Source of the DNA: an uncultured Thiohalocapsa sp.
GTDB lineage: Bacteria > Pseudomonadota > Gammaproteobacteria > Chromatiales > Chromatiaceae
Reading direction: 5' to 3'
Length of the DNA stretch: 49,338 nt
Assembly: GCF_913063425.1 (NCBI RefSeq)
Contig: NZ_CAJXYK010000045.1
Coordinates: forward strand, 1-49,338
The position numbers were made by a program, and so were the translations under genes. The notes below the pieces were generated by a model. That model was given only the letters and a program-made list of their open reading frames with translations, searched no databases and was not told the DNA's origin. Shown piece after piece: positions 25,027-33,648 of this stretch (within the stretch, counting starts at the first letter, position 1; each line of letters begins with the position of its first letter).

Positions 25027-26154
25027 ATGCCACGCGTCAGCATCGTCGGTTCCGGCTTCGGGGCGCTCACCGCCGTCTCGTCCCTGCGCGAGGCGGATCC
25101 GAGCCTAGACATTACGGTGGTGAGCCCCAAGCCCGAGCTCATTTACTACCCCGGCCTCATCTGGGTGCCGTGCGGCCTGCGCAATGGTGAGGACCTGCGC
25201 ATCGACCTGGTGCCCTTCTTCCGGCGCATGCAGGTGACCCATCGTGCCGCGGCGGCCACGGGCCTCAGCGCCGACGGCCGCACCCTGCACACCAGCGACG
25301 GCGACATCGAGAACGACGGCCTGATCATCGCGAGCGGTGGGCGCTTCATCAAGAAGCTGCCCGGCATCGAGCACGCCATCACCCCCTGCGAAGGCATCGC
25401 CGCCGCCGAAGCCATCCGCGATCGCATCAAGGCCTTAGACGGCGGCACCGTCGCCATGGGCTTCGCGGGCAACCCCAAGGAGCCGGCCTCCATGCGCGGC
25501 GGGCCCATTTTCGAGTTCCTGTTCGGGCTCGACCGCCAGCTGCGCCGCGAGGGCCGCCGCGAGCGCTTCCGCATCGTCTTCTTCACGCCCGCCGAGCGAC
25601 CCGGCAACCGGCTCGGCCCCAAGGCCGTGGACAAGCTGCTCGGGGAGATGCAGAAGGTCGGCATCGAGACCCACCTTGGCCACAAGCTGAAGGGCTTCAC
25701 CGCCGACAAGGTCACGACCGAGGGCGGGGAATTCGCCGCCGACCTGATCGTCTTCATGCCGGGCATGACCGGCAACCAGTGGTTCGACGACACCGAGCTG
25801 CCGCGCTCGCCGGGCGGGCTGATCCAGGCCGACGCCCATTGCAGGGTGCCGGGCACCGAGCGCGTCTACGTTGCCGGTGACTCCGGCAGCTTTCCGGGCC
25901 CGGAATGGATGCCAAAGCAGGCGCACATGGCGGACCTGCAGGCCAAGGCCGCCGCGAAGAACCTGGTGGCGGAGCTCAGGGGCGAGCCGGCGACGGCCAC
26001 CTTCGACGTGGAGCTCCTCTGCATCGTCGATGCCAACGACCGCGGCATGGTGGTCTGGCGCACCGAGAAGCGGAACTGGATACTGCCCAACTCCGTGGCC
26101 TTCCACTGGCTGAAGCGGGGCTTCGAGTGGTGGTATCTCCGGCAGTATCGTTGA
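25027..26154 (+). CDS. Sulfide:quinone-reductase-like FAD-dependent oxidoreductase
   Basis: A 375-residue flavoprotein of the SQR/flavocytochrome c family. FAD binding: VSIVGSGFGALTAVSSL at the N-terminus and RVYVAGDSGSF near residue 280. LIIASGGRF follows the first half. The C-terminal NSVAFHWLKRGFEWWYLRQY is an amphipathic, aromatic-rich end that could sit on the membrane, as in SQR. Cysteines are at 49, 121, 272 and 332. By position, 121 and 332 match two of the three usual SQR cysteines, but the middle active-site one (expected near residues 147-160, where AGNPKEPASMRGGP stands) is missing. Sulfide oxidation is therefore uncertain. It starts at an ATG with a good AGGAGA site. Confidence 0.8.
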   Translation: MPRVSIVGSGFGALTAVSSLREADPSLDITVVSPKPELIYYPGLIWVPCGLRNGEDLRIDLVPFFRRMQVTHRAAAATGLSADGRTLHTSDGDIENDGLIIASGGRFIKKLPGIEHAITPCEGIAAAEAIRDRIKALDGGTVAMGFAGNPKEPASMRGGPIFEFLFGLDRQLRREGRRERFRIVFFTPAERPGNRLGPKAVDKLLGEMQKVGIETHLGHKLKGFTADKVTTEGGEFAADLIVFMPGMTGNQWFDDTELPRSPGGLIQADAHCRVPGTERVYVAGDSGSFPGPEWMPKQAHMADLQAKAAAKNLVAELRGEPATATFDVELLCIVDANDRGMVVWRTEKRNWILPNSVAFHWLKRGFEWWYLRQYR

Positions 26155-26232
26155 TGAAAGGGGCGAGGGGCGGGGGGGCGAGGGGCGGCCGGCCCCAGCA
26201 CCTGGTGGCGCTTCGCTGCTCGGCCCTGGATG

Positions 26233-26730
26233 TCAGAAAACAGGCCGCTCGCCGTATTTGCGCCGGAGGTCCTTCGCCGCGGCTGACGCGGCATCGACGA
26301 TGGCGCTGGTCCGGCCGCGGCGCTTGCCGCGGTAGACCTGGTCCAGGCCCACGGCGCCCGTGCTCTTGCGCTGCGCGCGCAGCCGCAAATCCACGCGGTT
26401 CAGGCCGCCGCTGTAGCGCTCCACGCTCACCACGCTCGGGTCGATGATCACCTCCGCCTCGTTGCTCTCGCCGCGTGCGGACAGCGGTATCACGGTGGCG
26501 AAGGCATCGGATTCGCCGATGACCCGCACGACTTCCCGCTGCAGCCAGTTGCGGTCCGTCGCCGAGGCGCCGGCGAACTGCACCGGCGATACCGCCGCCG
26601 CCAGGGGGCCGCGATAGGCCTCGTCATCGGCGATGGCGACCACCGCAGGCCCGCCGCCGGACGAGCCGCAGCCGGACAGCGCGGCGACGGCCGCCGCGGC
26701 CAGAAACGCATAAAGCAGTGCCCGCAGCAT
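26233..26730 (-). CDS. Putative lipoprotein of unknown function
   Basis: 165 residues. A lipoprotein signal is evident: MLRALLYAFLAAAAVAALSGCGSS, with L-S-G-C as lipobox, so Cys about residue 20 would be acylated and the protein anchored in the inner or outer membrane. The mature part has AFATVIPLS, RVDLRLRAQRKSTGAVGLDQVYRGKRRGR and AAAKDLRRKYGERPVF, and lacks a family I recognise. The ATG at 26730 is preceded by GGGGGAGG at the right distance. Read divergently from rpsF, and convergent with the SQR-like gene (79 bp). Confidence 0.7.
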   Translation of the reverse strand: MLRALLYAFLAAAAVAALSGCGSSGGGPAVVAIADDEAYRGPLAAAVSPVQFAGASATDRNWLQREVVRVIGESDAFATVIPLSARGESNEAEVIIDPSVVSVERYSGGLNRVDLRLRAQRKSTGAVGLDQVYRGKRRGRTSAIVDAASAAAKDLRRKYGERPVF

Positions 26731-26884
26731 CGAGATGACCTCCCCCCGGGGTCTGGTGTGTTCTGGGGCCACGCACGGCTCGCGCAGCCCGGCCGACGCG
26801 GCATTGTCGCGTCAGGCGGCGTTTCTGGCCAGCGCCGGCGCCGGCGGGTTCCGGGCATGCGCCGGCACAAAGACGCCGAGCCGG

Positions 26885-26913
26885 TTGATCCACCGGGCAG
26901 AACAGCGCACAAT
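26885..26913 (+). promoter_or_regulatory. Candidate sigma-70 promoter of the rpsF operon
   Basis: TTGATC (26885-26890), a 17-bp spacer, then CACAAT (26908-26913). Each hexamer matches four of six consensus bases. It would give a leader of about 85 nt before the rpsF ATG. Confidence 0.4.
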
Positions 26914-26981
26914 GGCCGGCTTCGCCGCTCACGCGGCGTTCTCCTTGCCTCACCGCGGCCCGGGCACGCCCGCCGACGGGA

Positions 26982-27003
26982 GGCTCATGATCCGTGAGGA
27001 GCC
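26982..27003 (+). promoter_or_regulatory. Leader hairpin that could mask the rpsF ribosome-binding site
   Basis: GGCTCA (26982-26987) can pair with TGA and GCC of TGAGGAGCC (26995-27003), leaving GGA as a bulge. The paired strand contains the Shine-Dalgarno GAGGAG of rpsF. S6:S18 autoregulation through a bulged leader hairpin is known in other bacteria. Here the structure is predicted by eye only and its bulge is not the known CCG. Confidence 0.3.
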
Positions 27004-27005
27004 CA

Positions 27006-27431
27006 ATGCGACATTACGAAGTGGTTTTTCTGGTGCACCCGAGCCAGAGCGAGCAGGTGCCGGCCATGATCGACCGGTATCGCGGCAATCTGGAAGGGCG
27101 CGGCGGCCGGGTTCACCGGCTGGAGGACTGGGGTCGGCGCCAGCTCGCTTATCCCATCAACAAGGTCCACAAGGCGCACTATGTGCTCATGAACATCGAG
27201 TGCGACAAGGAGGCCCTGGACGAGCTGGAAAACGCCTTCCGGTTCAACGACGCCGTGCTGCGCAACCTGATCATCCGGCGGGATGCCGCCGTCACCGAGC
27301 CGTCACCGCTGCTGAAGAGCGAGGAGGAGGGCGGCGAGGAGCGCAGTGATCGCGGCGAGCGCGGCGACCGCGGCGGTGAGCGCCGCAGCCGCCGAGACGA
27401 CGAGGCCCCGCGGCCGCGCCGCGACGACTGA
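27006..27431 (+). CDS. rpsF: 30S ribosomal protein S6
   Basis: 141 residues. It begins [25 protein letters not shown] and contains [29 protein letters not shown], the classic S6 core, ending near [18 protein letters not shown]. It binds S18 in the platform of the small subunit. The C-terminal tail (about residue 105 on) is long and charged, rich in Glu-Glu then Arg-Asp-Arg-Gly repeats, longer than the glutamate tail seen in E. coli S6. Start chosen at the ATG 27006, with GAGGAG upstream; the frame begins 12 bp earlier at a second ATG without a site. First gene of rpsF-rpsR-rplI. Confidence 0.96.
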   Translation: MRHYEVVFLVHPSQSEQVPAMIDRYRGNLEGRGGRVHRLEDWGRRQLAYPINKVHKAHYVLMNIECDKEALDELENAFRFNDAVLRNLIIRRDAAVTEPSPLLKSEEEGGEERSDRGERGDRGGERRSRRDDEAPRPRRDD

Positions 27432-27464
27432 CGCCGCCCAACCTGCTGCCAGAGGACACCCATC

Positions 27465-27689
27465 ATGGCCCGTTTCTTCCGCCGCAAGCGCTACTGCCGG
27501 TTCACCGCCGAAGGCATCACCGAGATCGATTACAAGGATCTCAACCTGCTCAAGGCCTACGTGAGCGAGTCCGGCAAGATCGTGCCGAGCCGCATCACCG
27601 GCACCTCCGCCAAGTACCAGCGCCAGCTCGCCGACGCCGTCAAGCGCGCCCGCTACCTCGCACTGCTGCCTTACACCGACGGGCACTGA
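27465..27689 (+). CDS. rpsR: 30S ribosomal protein S18
   Basis: 74 residues. It matches S18 throughout: [42 protein letters not shown] and [21 protein letters not shown]. It pairs with S6 on the 16S rRNA platform. It starts 33 bp after rpsF, with AGAGGA upstream. The 88-bp gap to rplI contains no priB-like gene. Confidence 0.98.
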   Translation: MARFFRRKRYCRFTAEGITEIDYKDLNLLKAYVSESGKIVPSRITGTSAKYQRQLADAVKRARYLALLPYTDGH

Positions 27690-27777
27690 CGGGCCTGTCG
27701 GCTGTGGGCGGCACGGTCGCCCGCCGCCGACTTGCAGCGCCGCCAGCGTGTGAACCGCATCTCCTGAGGAGACCGAA

Positions 27778-28227
27778 GTGGACATCATCCTGCTGAAAAA
27801 GGTCGGCGGACTCGGCGATCTCGGTGACAAGGTCGCCGTGCGCCCGGGCTTCGGCCGCAATTATCTGATCCCGCAGGGCGCCGCCGTGCCCGCCACCGAA
27901 GACAACCTGAAGGCCTTCGAGGCGCGCCGTGCCGAGCTCGAGGCCCAGGCCGCCGAGGCGGTGGCCTACGCCGAGCAGCGCCGCGAAAACCTGGAAGGGC
28001 TCACCGTCACCATCCCGCGCAAGGCGGGCGACGAGGGCCGCCTGTTCGGCTCAGTGGGCACCGCCGACATCGCGGGCGCCCTCACCGACGCCGGCTACGA
28101 GGTGGCCAAGAGCGAGGTGCGCCTGCCCCAGGGCGCCTTCCGCAACATCGGCGAGTACGAGGTGGAAGTCCACCTGCACTCCGACGTCAGCGTCGTCATC
28201 CTCGTCGAGGTCGTCCCGGGCGACTGA
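27778..28227 (+). CDS. rplI: 50S ribosomal protein L9
   Basis: 149 residues, starting at a GTG preceded by GAGGAGACC. It opens with [32 protein letters not shown], the N-terminal rRNA-binding domain. A long helix ([25 protein letters not shown]) and a C-terminal domain with [20 protein letters not shown] follow, the usual two-domain layout and length. Last ribosomal gene of the rpsF operon; the next gene is dnaB after a gene-free stretch. Confidence 0.97.
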   Translation: MDIILLKKVGGLGDLGDKVAVRPGFGRNYLIPQGAAVPATEDNLKAFEARRAELEAQAAEAVAYAEQRRENLEGLTVTIPRKAGDEGRLFGSVGTADIAGALTDAGYEVAKSEVRLPQGAFRNIGEYEVEVHLHSDVSVVILVEVVPGD

Positions 28228-28683
28228 TCGGCCCACCATCCCCGGCCCTCAACCCCGGGGACGAAGCGCTTGAGGGGCAGTCCATCGAAACCCCGGCAGC
28301 TCGGGGGCTCGGTGCACTGTCGCCTTGAATGCTGCAAATTCAGGGGACAAATTCCAGGGGACAAATTCAGGGACGGTAAACTTAATTGCCGCCGCTTTCT
28401 ACACCCCGAATTAAGGGGACGGTAAACTTAATTTGAACCGTTTCCGCGCCGCTGTCCCTGCTTTAAAGGAAAATTAAGCATACCGTCCCCGTTTTTATTG
28501 CAGGCGAAACGGGGTGTTGGGTCTGCTGTCACCGCGTCCTCCCCATGCTCATCGCCATGGCTTCGGGCTTGTCGGGTCGGTGGTCTCGGCCCACAATCTG
28601 TGGCGGTCCCAGCCTCGGTCATCCCGGCCTCCGTTGTCGCCGGCTTGGTGACTTTTACCTTGAAAAAACAGGAGGATGCCGCC
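28228..28683. other. Gene-free stretch between rplI and dnaB
   Basis: About 455 bases. The first part has a GC hairpin (CCCCGG ... CCGGGG, 28240-28260) that might mark the end of the rpsF operon, without a T-run. The middle (28341-28490) is visibly AT-richer and carries repeated GGGGACGGTAAACTTAATT-like words. The frame open from 28498 to dnaB lacks family similarity upstream of 28684, so I treat it as noncoding. No clear promoter was found. Confidence 0.6.
28341..28490. repeat. GGGACGGTAAACTTAATT repeat cluster
   Basis: CAGGGGACAAATTC occurs twice in tandem (28341 and 28356). GGGACGGTAAACTTAATT occurs at 28370-28387 and, with one more G, at 28414-28433. A near-match lies inverted at 28472-28490 (AATTAAGCATACCGTCCCC). 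Words of this kind commonly border REP-associated (IS200-like, TnpA-REP) transposase genes in gammaproteobacteria; no transposase frame remains here. Its base composition differs from the surrounding GC-rich DNA, which fits an insertion remnant. Confidence 0.6.
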
Positions 28684-30117
28684 GTGGAGCCCGATGATCA
28701 GCCAGTCCCGGAGGATGCCCCCTTCGGCGGTGATGCCTTCGGCGGCGGCGCCTTCGAGGGCATGCGCATCCCGCCGCACAATGTGCAGGCGGAGCAGTCG
28801 CTGCTGGGCGCGCTCATGCTGGAGAACGGCACCTGGGAGCTGGTGGCGGACAAGGTGCGGGAGGTGGACTTCTACCGTCGCGAGCACCAGCTCGTCTTCC
28901 GCGCGGTGGCGCTGCTGGCGGACGCCGATCAGCCCTTCGATGTCGTGACGCTGGCGGAGGCGCTGGAGAAGCGCAAGCTGCTCGATGACGTGGGCGGCAT
29001 GGACTACCTCGCCGAGATCGACCGCAACACGGCGAGCGCCGCCAATGCCGCGCACTATGCCCGCATCATCCGCTTCAACTCGGTGCTGCGCCAGCTCATC
29101 AAGGCCGGCACGGGCATTGCAGATCTCGCCTTCGACACCGGCGGGCGCTCCGAGGCGGAGATCCTCGATGCGGCGGAGGCCAAGGTCTTCGGCATCGCCG
29201 AGCAGCTAGCCCGCGGCGGCGGGTTTCAGCCCATCGAGAGCCTGCTCAAGCTCGCGGTGGACAAGATCGACGAGCTCTACCACCGTGACGAGCCCATCAC
29301 CGGGCTGCCCACGGGCTTCATGGACTTCGACATGAAGACCTCCGGGCTGCAGCCGGCGGACCTGATCATCGTCGCCGGCCGGCCGTCCATGGGCAAGACC
29401 AGCTTCGCCATGAACATGGCGGAGAATGTCGCCATCAAGACCGCCAAGGGCGTGGCCGTGTTCAGCATGGAGATGCCCGGGGACTCGCTCGCCATGCGCA
29501 TGATGTCGTCGCTGGGGCAGATCGACCAGCACCGGGTGCGTACCGGCAAGCTCACGGACGAGGACTGGCCCCGGCTCACCTCCGCCGTGCACATCCTCTC
29601 CCAGGCGCCCATGCACATCGACGACACCCCGGCGCTGTCGCCGACGGAGGTGCGCGCGCGGGTGCGCCGCCTGCAGCGGGAGCTGCAGCGCAAGGAGCAG
29701 GAGCTCGGACTCATCGTCATCGACTACCTGCAGCTGATGCAAGCTCCCACCGAGGGCGAGAACCGCGCGACGGAGATCTCCGCCATCAGCCGCGCGCTCA
29801 AGTCCCTGGCCAAGGAGCTGAACGTGCCGGTGGTGGCCCTGTCGCAGCTGAACCGCTCCCTGGAGCAGCGCCCGAACAAGCGCCCGGTGATGTCCGACCT
29901 GCGGGAATCCGGCGCCATCGAGCAGGATGCGGACCTGATCGTGTTCATCTACCGCGATGAGGTTTACAACGAGGACAGCCCGGACAAGGGGGTCGCCGAG
30001 ATCATCATCGGCAAGCAAAGAAACGGCCCCATCGGCACCGTCAAGCTCGCCTTCCTGGGGCAGTACACCAAGTTCGAGAATCTCGCCGACAATCTCTACG
30101 GCGACGAGGGTTACTGA
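28684..30117 (+). CDS. dnaB: Replicative DNA helicase DnaB
   Basis: 477 residues from a GTG with a strong AGGAGG site 8 bp upstream. The hexameric helicase unwinds DNA at the replication fork. The N-terminal collar domain starts at MRIPPHNVQAEQSLLGALML, and the RecA-like domain has Walker A GRPSMGKTS, FSMEMPGDSLAMRMMS, Walker B LIVIDYLQLMQ, ALSQLNRSLEQRPNKRPVMSDLRESGAIEQDAD and the C-terminal IIIGKQRNGPIGTVKLAF. A short acidic/Gly-Phe stretch (about 25 residues) precedes the collar. No intein is present. Followed after 56 bp by radA. Confidence 0.97.
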   Translation: MEPDDQPVPEDAPFGGDAFGGGAFEGMRIPPHNVQAEQSLLGALMLENGTWELVADKVREVDFYRREHQLVFRAVALLADADQPFDVVTLAEALEKRKLLDDVGGMDYLAEIDRNTASAANAAHYARIIRFNSVLRQLIKAGTGIADLAFDTGGRSEAEILDAAEAKVFGIAEQLARGGGFQPIESLLKLAVDKIDELYHRDEPITGLPTGFMDFDMKTSGLQPADLIIVAGRPSMGKTSFAMNMAENVAIKTAKGVAVFSMEMPGDSLAMRMMSSLGQIDQHRVRTGKLTDEDWPRLTSAVHILSQAPMHIDDTPALSPTEVRARVRRLQRELQRKEQELGLIVIDYLQLMQAPTEGENRATEISAISRALKSLAKELNVPVVALSQLNRSLEQRPNKRPVMSDLRESGAIEQDADLIVFIYRDEVYNEDSPDKGVAEIIIGKQRNGPIGTVKLAFLGQYTKFENLADNLYGDEGY

Positions 30118-30173
30118 GCGAAGCCGCCTTGAGGATCGCGGCCGCAGGCCGGGCCCACAGCACGCAGGACGAC

Positions 30174-31580
30174 ATGCCGCCACGTCCGAAGAAGCCCCGC
30201 AGCGCTTACGTCTGCAACGCCTGCGGCGCGCAGCAGCCGAAGTGGTCCGGGCAGTGCCCGGACTGCGGTGCCTGGAACAGCATCGAGGAGGCGCCGGCGG
30301 CGCCCACCGCGCCCGCCCGCGGCGGCTGGGCCGGGGGTGGCGGGCAGGGCGGCGCTGCGGTCAGCCCGGGCGCGGTGCTTTCGCTTGCAGACGTGTCACC
30401 GCAGCAGCAGACCCGTGCGCCGAGCGGCCTTACGGAGCTGGATCGGGTGCTCGGCGGCGGTCTGGTGCCGGGCTCGGTGGTGCTCATCGGCGGTGATCCG
30501 GGCATCGGCAAGTCCACCCTGCTGCTGCAGGCCGCGGCGGCTGTCGGCGCCCGCGCGCCGGTGCTCTATGTCACGGGCGAGGAATCCCCGCAGCAGGTGA
30601 GTCTGCGCGCGCATCGGCTGGGCCTCGCCGCCGACGACGCCGCGCAGGCCGGGTCGCTCAGGCTGCTGGCAGAGACCGGCGTCGAGCAGATCCTGGCCAC
30701 CGCCGCCGCGGAGCGCCCACGGGTGCTCATCGTCGATTCCATCCAGACCCTGTGGACGGATACCCTCGCGTCCGCCCCGGGCAGCGTCTCGCAGGTGCGG
30801 GAGACCGCTGCCCAGCTGGTGCGCTTCGCCAAGCTCACTGACACCACGGTCTTCCTGGTGGGGCACGTCACCAAGGAGGGTGCACTGGCGGGGCCGCGGG
30901 TGCTGGAGCACATGGTGGACACGGTGCTCTACTTCGAGGGTGAGCCGGACGGCGCCCACCGGCTCATCCGCGCCGTCAAGAACCGCTTCGGCGCCGTCAA
31001 CGAGCTCGGCGTCTTCGCCATGACCGACCGCGGCCTGCGCGAGGTGCGCAACCCCTCGGCGATTTTCCTTTCCCGTCACGACCGGCCGGTGCCGGGCTCC
31101 GTGGTGCTGGTGACCCGCGAGGGCACCCGCCCCATGCTGGTGGAGGTGCAGGCGCTGGTGGATCAAAGCCCGCTTGCCAACCCGCGGCGGGTGGCCGTGG
31201 GGCTGGAGCAGAACCGGCTCGCCATGCTGCTCGCGGTGCTGCACCGCCACGGCGGTGTGGGCATGTTCGATCAGGATGTCTTCGTCAACGCCGTCGGCGG
31301 TGTGCGCGTCACCGAGACCGCCGCCGACCTGGCCCTGCTGCTCGCGGTGCTCTCCAGTCACCGTGACCGCCCGCTGCCGCTGGACCTGGCCGTGTTCGGC
31401 GAGATCGGCCTCTCCGGTGAGATCCGGCCGGTGCCGAACGGTCCTGACCGGCTGCGGGAGGCGGCCAAGCACGGACTGAAGCAGGCCATCGCGCCGCGGG
31501 CGAATGTGCCCAAGGGCGGCATCGAGGGCCTGACGATCAAGCCGGTGCTGTCGTTGGCGGAGGCCCTGGACGCCATCTGA
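30174..31580 (+). CDS. radA: DNA repair protein RadA (Sms)
   Basis: 468 residues. Helps branch migration in recombination. Domains: N-terminal zinc finger (CNACGAQQPKWSGQCPDCGAWN, C-x2-C ... C-x2-C), RecA-like ATPase with Walker A GGDPGIGKSTLLLQ and Walker B PRVLIVDSIQT, the RadA-specific K-N-R-F-G motif (VKNRFGAVNELGVFAM), and a C-terminal Lon-protease-like domain (DLALLLAVLSSHRDRPLP, GEIGLSGEIRPV). Start at the ATG of MPPRPKKPRSAYVC. Probably cotranscribed with dnaB. Confidence 0.96.
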   Translation: MPPRPKKPRSAYVCNACGAQQPKWSGQCPDCGAWNSIEEAPAAPTAPARGGWAGGGGQGGAAVSPGAVLSLADVSPQQQTRAPSGLTELDRVLGGGLVPGSVVLIGGDPGIGKSTLLLQAAAAVGARAPVLYVTGEESPQQVSLRAHRLGLAADDAAQAGSLRLLAETGVEQILATAAAERPRVLIVDSIQTLWTDTLASAPGSVSQVRETAAQLVRFAKLTDTTVFLVGHVTKEGALAGPRVLEHMVDTVLYFEGEPDGAHRLIRAVKNRFGAVNELGVFAMTDRGLREVRNPSAIFLSRHDRPVPGSVVLVTREGTRPMLVEVQALVDQSPLANPRRVAVGLEQNRLAMLLAVLHRHGGVGMFDQDVFVNAVGGVRVTETAADLALLLAVLSSHRDRPLPLDLAVFGEIGLSGEIRPVPNGPDRLREAAKHGLKQAIAPRANVPKGGIEGLTIKPVLSLAEALDAI

Positions 31581-31636
31581 GCGCGACACCGGCGCGCCGC
31601 CAAGTGCCGCGCCCGCGCCAACCGGCTCCGGCGCTG

Positions 31637-31645
31637 TGCGATAAT
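31637..31645 (+). promoter_or_regulatory. Candidate extended -10 promoter of ubiA
   Basis: TGCGATAAT in the radA-ubiA gap: TG-n then GATAAT (five of six consensus). No -35 hexamer is evident, as allowed for extended -10 promoters. It would give a leader of about 70 nt before ubiA. Confidence 0.4.
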
Positions 31646-31722
31646 CCCGGCTTTTTGCACGCCCTGCCGGTGCCCGTCGCTCCTCGGAGAGCCGCCACCG
31701 CGGGGCGCGGAGATTCGCCACC

Positions 31723-32652
31723 ATGAGCCTCCCGGAGATCAAGCTCGGCAGGCCCCGCGCGGGCACGGACTCACCCAGTCTGCGCGAGCGCCTGGATGCC
31801 TATGTGCGGCTGGTACGGCTCAACAAGCCCATCGGTATCTTCCTGCTGATGTGGCCGTCGCTGTGGGCGCTGTGGCTCGCGGGCGCCGGTCACCCGCCCT
31901 GGGGCGTGGTGCTGATCTTCATCGCCGGCGTGGTGCTGATGCGCTCGGCGGGCTGCGCCATCAACGACTATGCGGACCGGGACTTCGACGGCCATGTGGC
32001 GCGCACCAATGCCCGGCCATTGGCGCTCGGCATCATCTCGCCGGCGGAGGCGGTGGCCGTCTTCGTGGTGCTGAGCCTCATCGCCTTCGGCCTGGTGCTG
32101 CTGCTCAACTGGCAGACGGTGGCATTGTCCGTGGTGGCCGTGGTGCTGGCGACCATCTATCCGTTCATGAAGCGCTACACGCACTTCCCGCAGCTCTTTC
32201 TGGGTGCGGCCTTCGGCTGGGCCGTGCCCATGGCCTTCATGGCTATCCAGGCGGACATCCCGGCCTTCGCCTGGGTGCTGTTCGCCGCCACGGTCGTTTG
32301 GGCGCTCATCTACGACACCGAGTACGCCATGGTGGACCGCGCGGACGATCTCAGGATCGGCATCAAGTCCACGGCCATCCTGTTCGGGCGCTATGATCGG
32401 CTCATCGTCGGCCTGCTGCAGGTGCTGATGCTGGCCATGCTCGTCTGGGTGGGGGCCGCCGCCGGCCGGGGACTCATGTACTTTGCCGGCCTTGGCGTCG
32501 CGGCCCTGCTCGCGGTCTACCAGCAATGGCTGATTCGCGAGCGCAACCCGAAACGCTGCTTCATCGCCTTCCTGAACAACAACTACTTCGGCATGGCGGT
32601 CTTCCTGGGGCTGGTGCTGGATTACCTGGTGCATCCGGCCGTCGCCGCCTGA
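31723..32652 (+). CDS. ubiA: 4-hydroxybenzoate polyprenyltransferase
   Basis: 309 residues, polytopic inner-membrane enzyme that attaches the polyprenyl tail to 4-hydroxybenzoate in ubiquinone synthesis. Early on comes RLNKPIGIFLLMWPSLWALW. The two Asp-rich diphosphate/Mg sites are CAINDYADRDFDGHVARTNAR (N-D-x2-D-x3-D) and YDTEYAMVDRADDLRIGIKS (D-x3-Y-A-x2-D-x2-D-D). About eight hydrophobic helices follow the UbiA pattern. Length normal. No ubiC is present nearby. Confidence 0.95.
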   Translation: MSLPEIKLGRPRAGTDSPSLRERLDAYVRLVRLNKPIGIFLLMWPSLWALWLAGAGHPPWGVVLIFIAGVVLMRSAGCAINDYADRDFDGHVARTNARPLALGIISPAEAVAVFVVLSLIAFGLVLLLNWQTVALSVVAVVLATIYPFMKRYTHFPQLFLGAAFGWAVPMAFMAIQADIPAFAWVLFAATVVWALIYDTEYAMVDRADDLRIGIKSTAILFGRYDRLIVGLLQVLMLAMLVWVGAAAGRGLMYFAGLGVAALLAVYQQWLIRERNPKRCFIAFLNNNYFGMAVFLGLVLDYLVHPAVAA

Positions 32653-32905
32653 GCCGCGGCCGGCGCCTGTGCCTTGCGGGCGGGCGCCCACATCTGGCAT
32701 TGGCGGCGGCTGGGTATACGACATGGCCGGCAGCAGGGCTGACGCCGTCGGCCCCGGGTGCGGGCTGTGCGGCACTGCAAGAGCCATCTGGACCACAACC
32801 GTTCGGCTCGGCGCAGCGGCGCTCGAGCCCCAGCCGCCCGAATTCAGCGCCGGCGTGTCATGCGCGCCGTGCACTTCGCGACCATCGACAGAGGAGGCCT
32901 ACGCC

Positions 32906-33619
32906 ATGAACACTCAACTGCGCATGCTGCGCCGCGTCCCGCTGCCGGCACGGGCGGGTATGCTGCTCGCCTTGCTCCTACTGGCCCTCGCCGCCGCGGC
33001 GGCGGAGAGCTTTGACGAGGGCATCGACTACCGCCTGGTGGCGGAGCCCGCCCGTGCCGAGGCGGGTGACGATGTCGAGGTGCTGGAATTCTTCTGGTAC
33101 GGCTGCCCGCACTGCTGGCAGCTGGAGCCCCAAATCAAGCGCTGGCTTGACGACAAGCCCGCGGGGGTGAGCTTCCGCCGCCTGCCCGCGGCCGCGTCGC
33201 CGCGCTGGGTGCCGCATGCGAAGGCCTACTTCGCCGCCGAGCAGCTGGGCGAGCTGGACAAGCTGCACGAGCCGTTGTTCAAGGCCCTGCACGACGAGCG
33301 CCGCAAGATCTTCACCGAGGACCAGATCATCGCCTTCGCCGCCGAGCAGGGCATCGACGCGGCGAAGTTCCGCGCCGCCTACAATTCCTTCCCGGTGGAC
33401 ATGCAGGTGCGCAAGTCTGCGGACCTGGTGCGCCGCTACCGCATCGACGGCGTGCCGTCCATGGTCGTCAACGGCAAATACGTCACCAGTGCCACCCAGA
33501 CCGGCAGCAACACGCGCATGTTCGAGGTCATTGACCACCTGGTGGCCCGCGAGAGCGGCGGCGACGCCGGGTCGCAGCCGGCCCAGGCGGCGCCGGCGAC
33601 GGACGCAGGGGCAAGCTGA
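32906..33619 (+). CDS. dsbA: Thiol:disulfide interchange protein DsbA
   Basis: 237 residues, periplasmic oxidant of cysteine pairs. An N-terminal signal (RAGMLLALLLLALAAAAA) precedes the thioredoxin-fold domain with VLEFFWYGCPHCWQLEP; C-P-H-C is the DsbA active site. The inserted helical domain follows, and the cis-Pro loop is in IDGVPSMVVNGKYVTS. The ATG at 32906 has an ideal GAGGAGG site. The end (AQAAPATDAGAS) is an extra low-complexity tail. It is convergent with the DUF3482 gene; a REP cluster fills the gap. Confidence 0.94.
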   Translation: MNTQLRMLRRVPLPARAGMLLALLLLALAAAAAESFDEGIDYRLVAEPARAEAGDDVEVLEFFWYGCPHCWQLEPQIKRWLDDKPAGVSFRRLPAAASPRWVPHAKAYFAAEQLGELDKLHEPLFKALHDERRKIFTEDQIIAFAAEQGIDAAKFRAAYNSFPVDMQVRKSADLVRRYRIDGVPSMVVNGKYVTSATQTGSNTRMFEVIDHLVARESGGDAGSQPAQAAPATDAGAS

Positions 33620-33648
33620 GGGGTCGCGGCCGCAGTCCGCCCGCCCGC

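Noticed and set aside
28498-28683. Longer N-terminus for DnaB
   Set aside because: The added residues have no helicase similarity and start within the repeat cluster. The GTG at 28684 has a strong AGGAGG.
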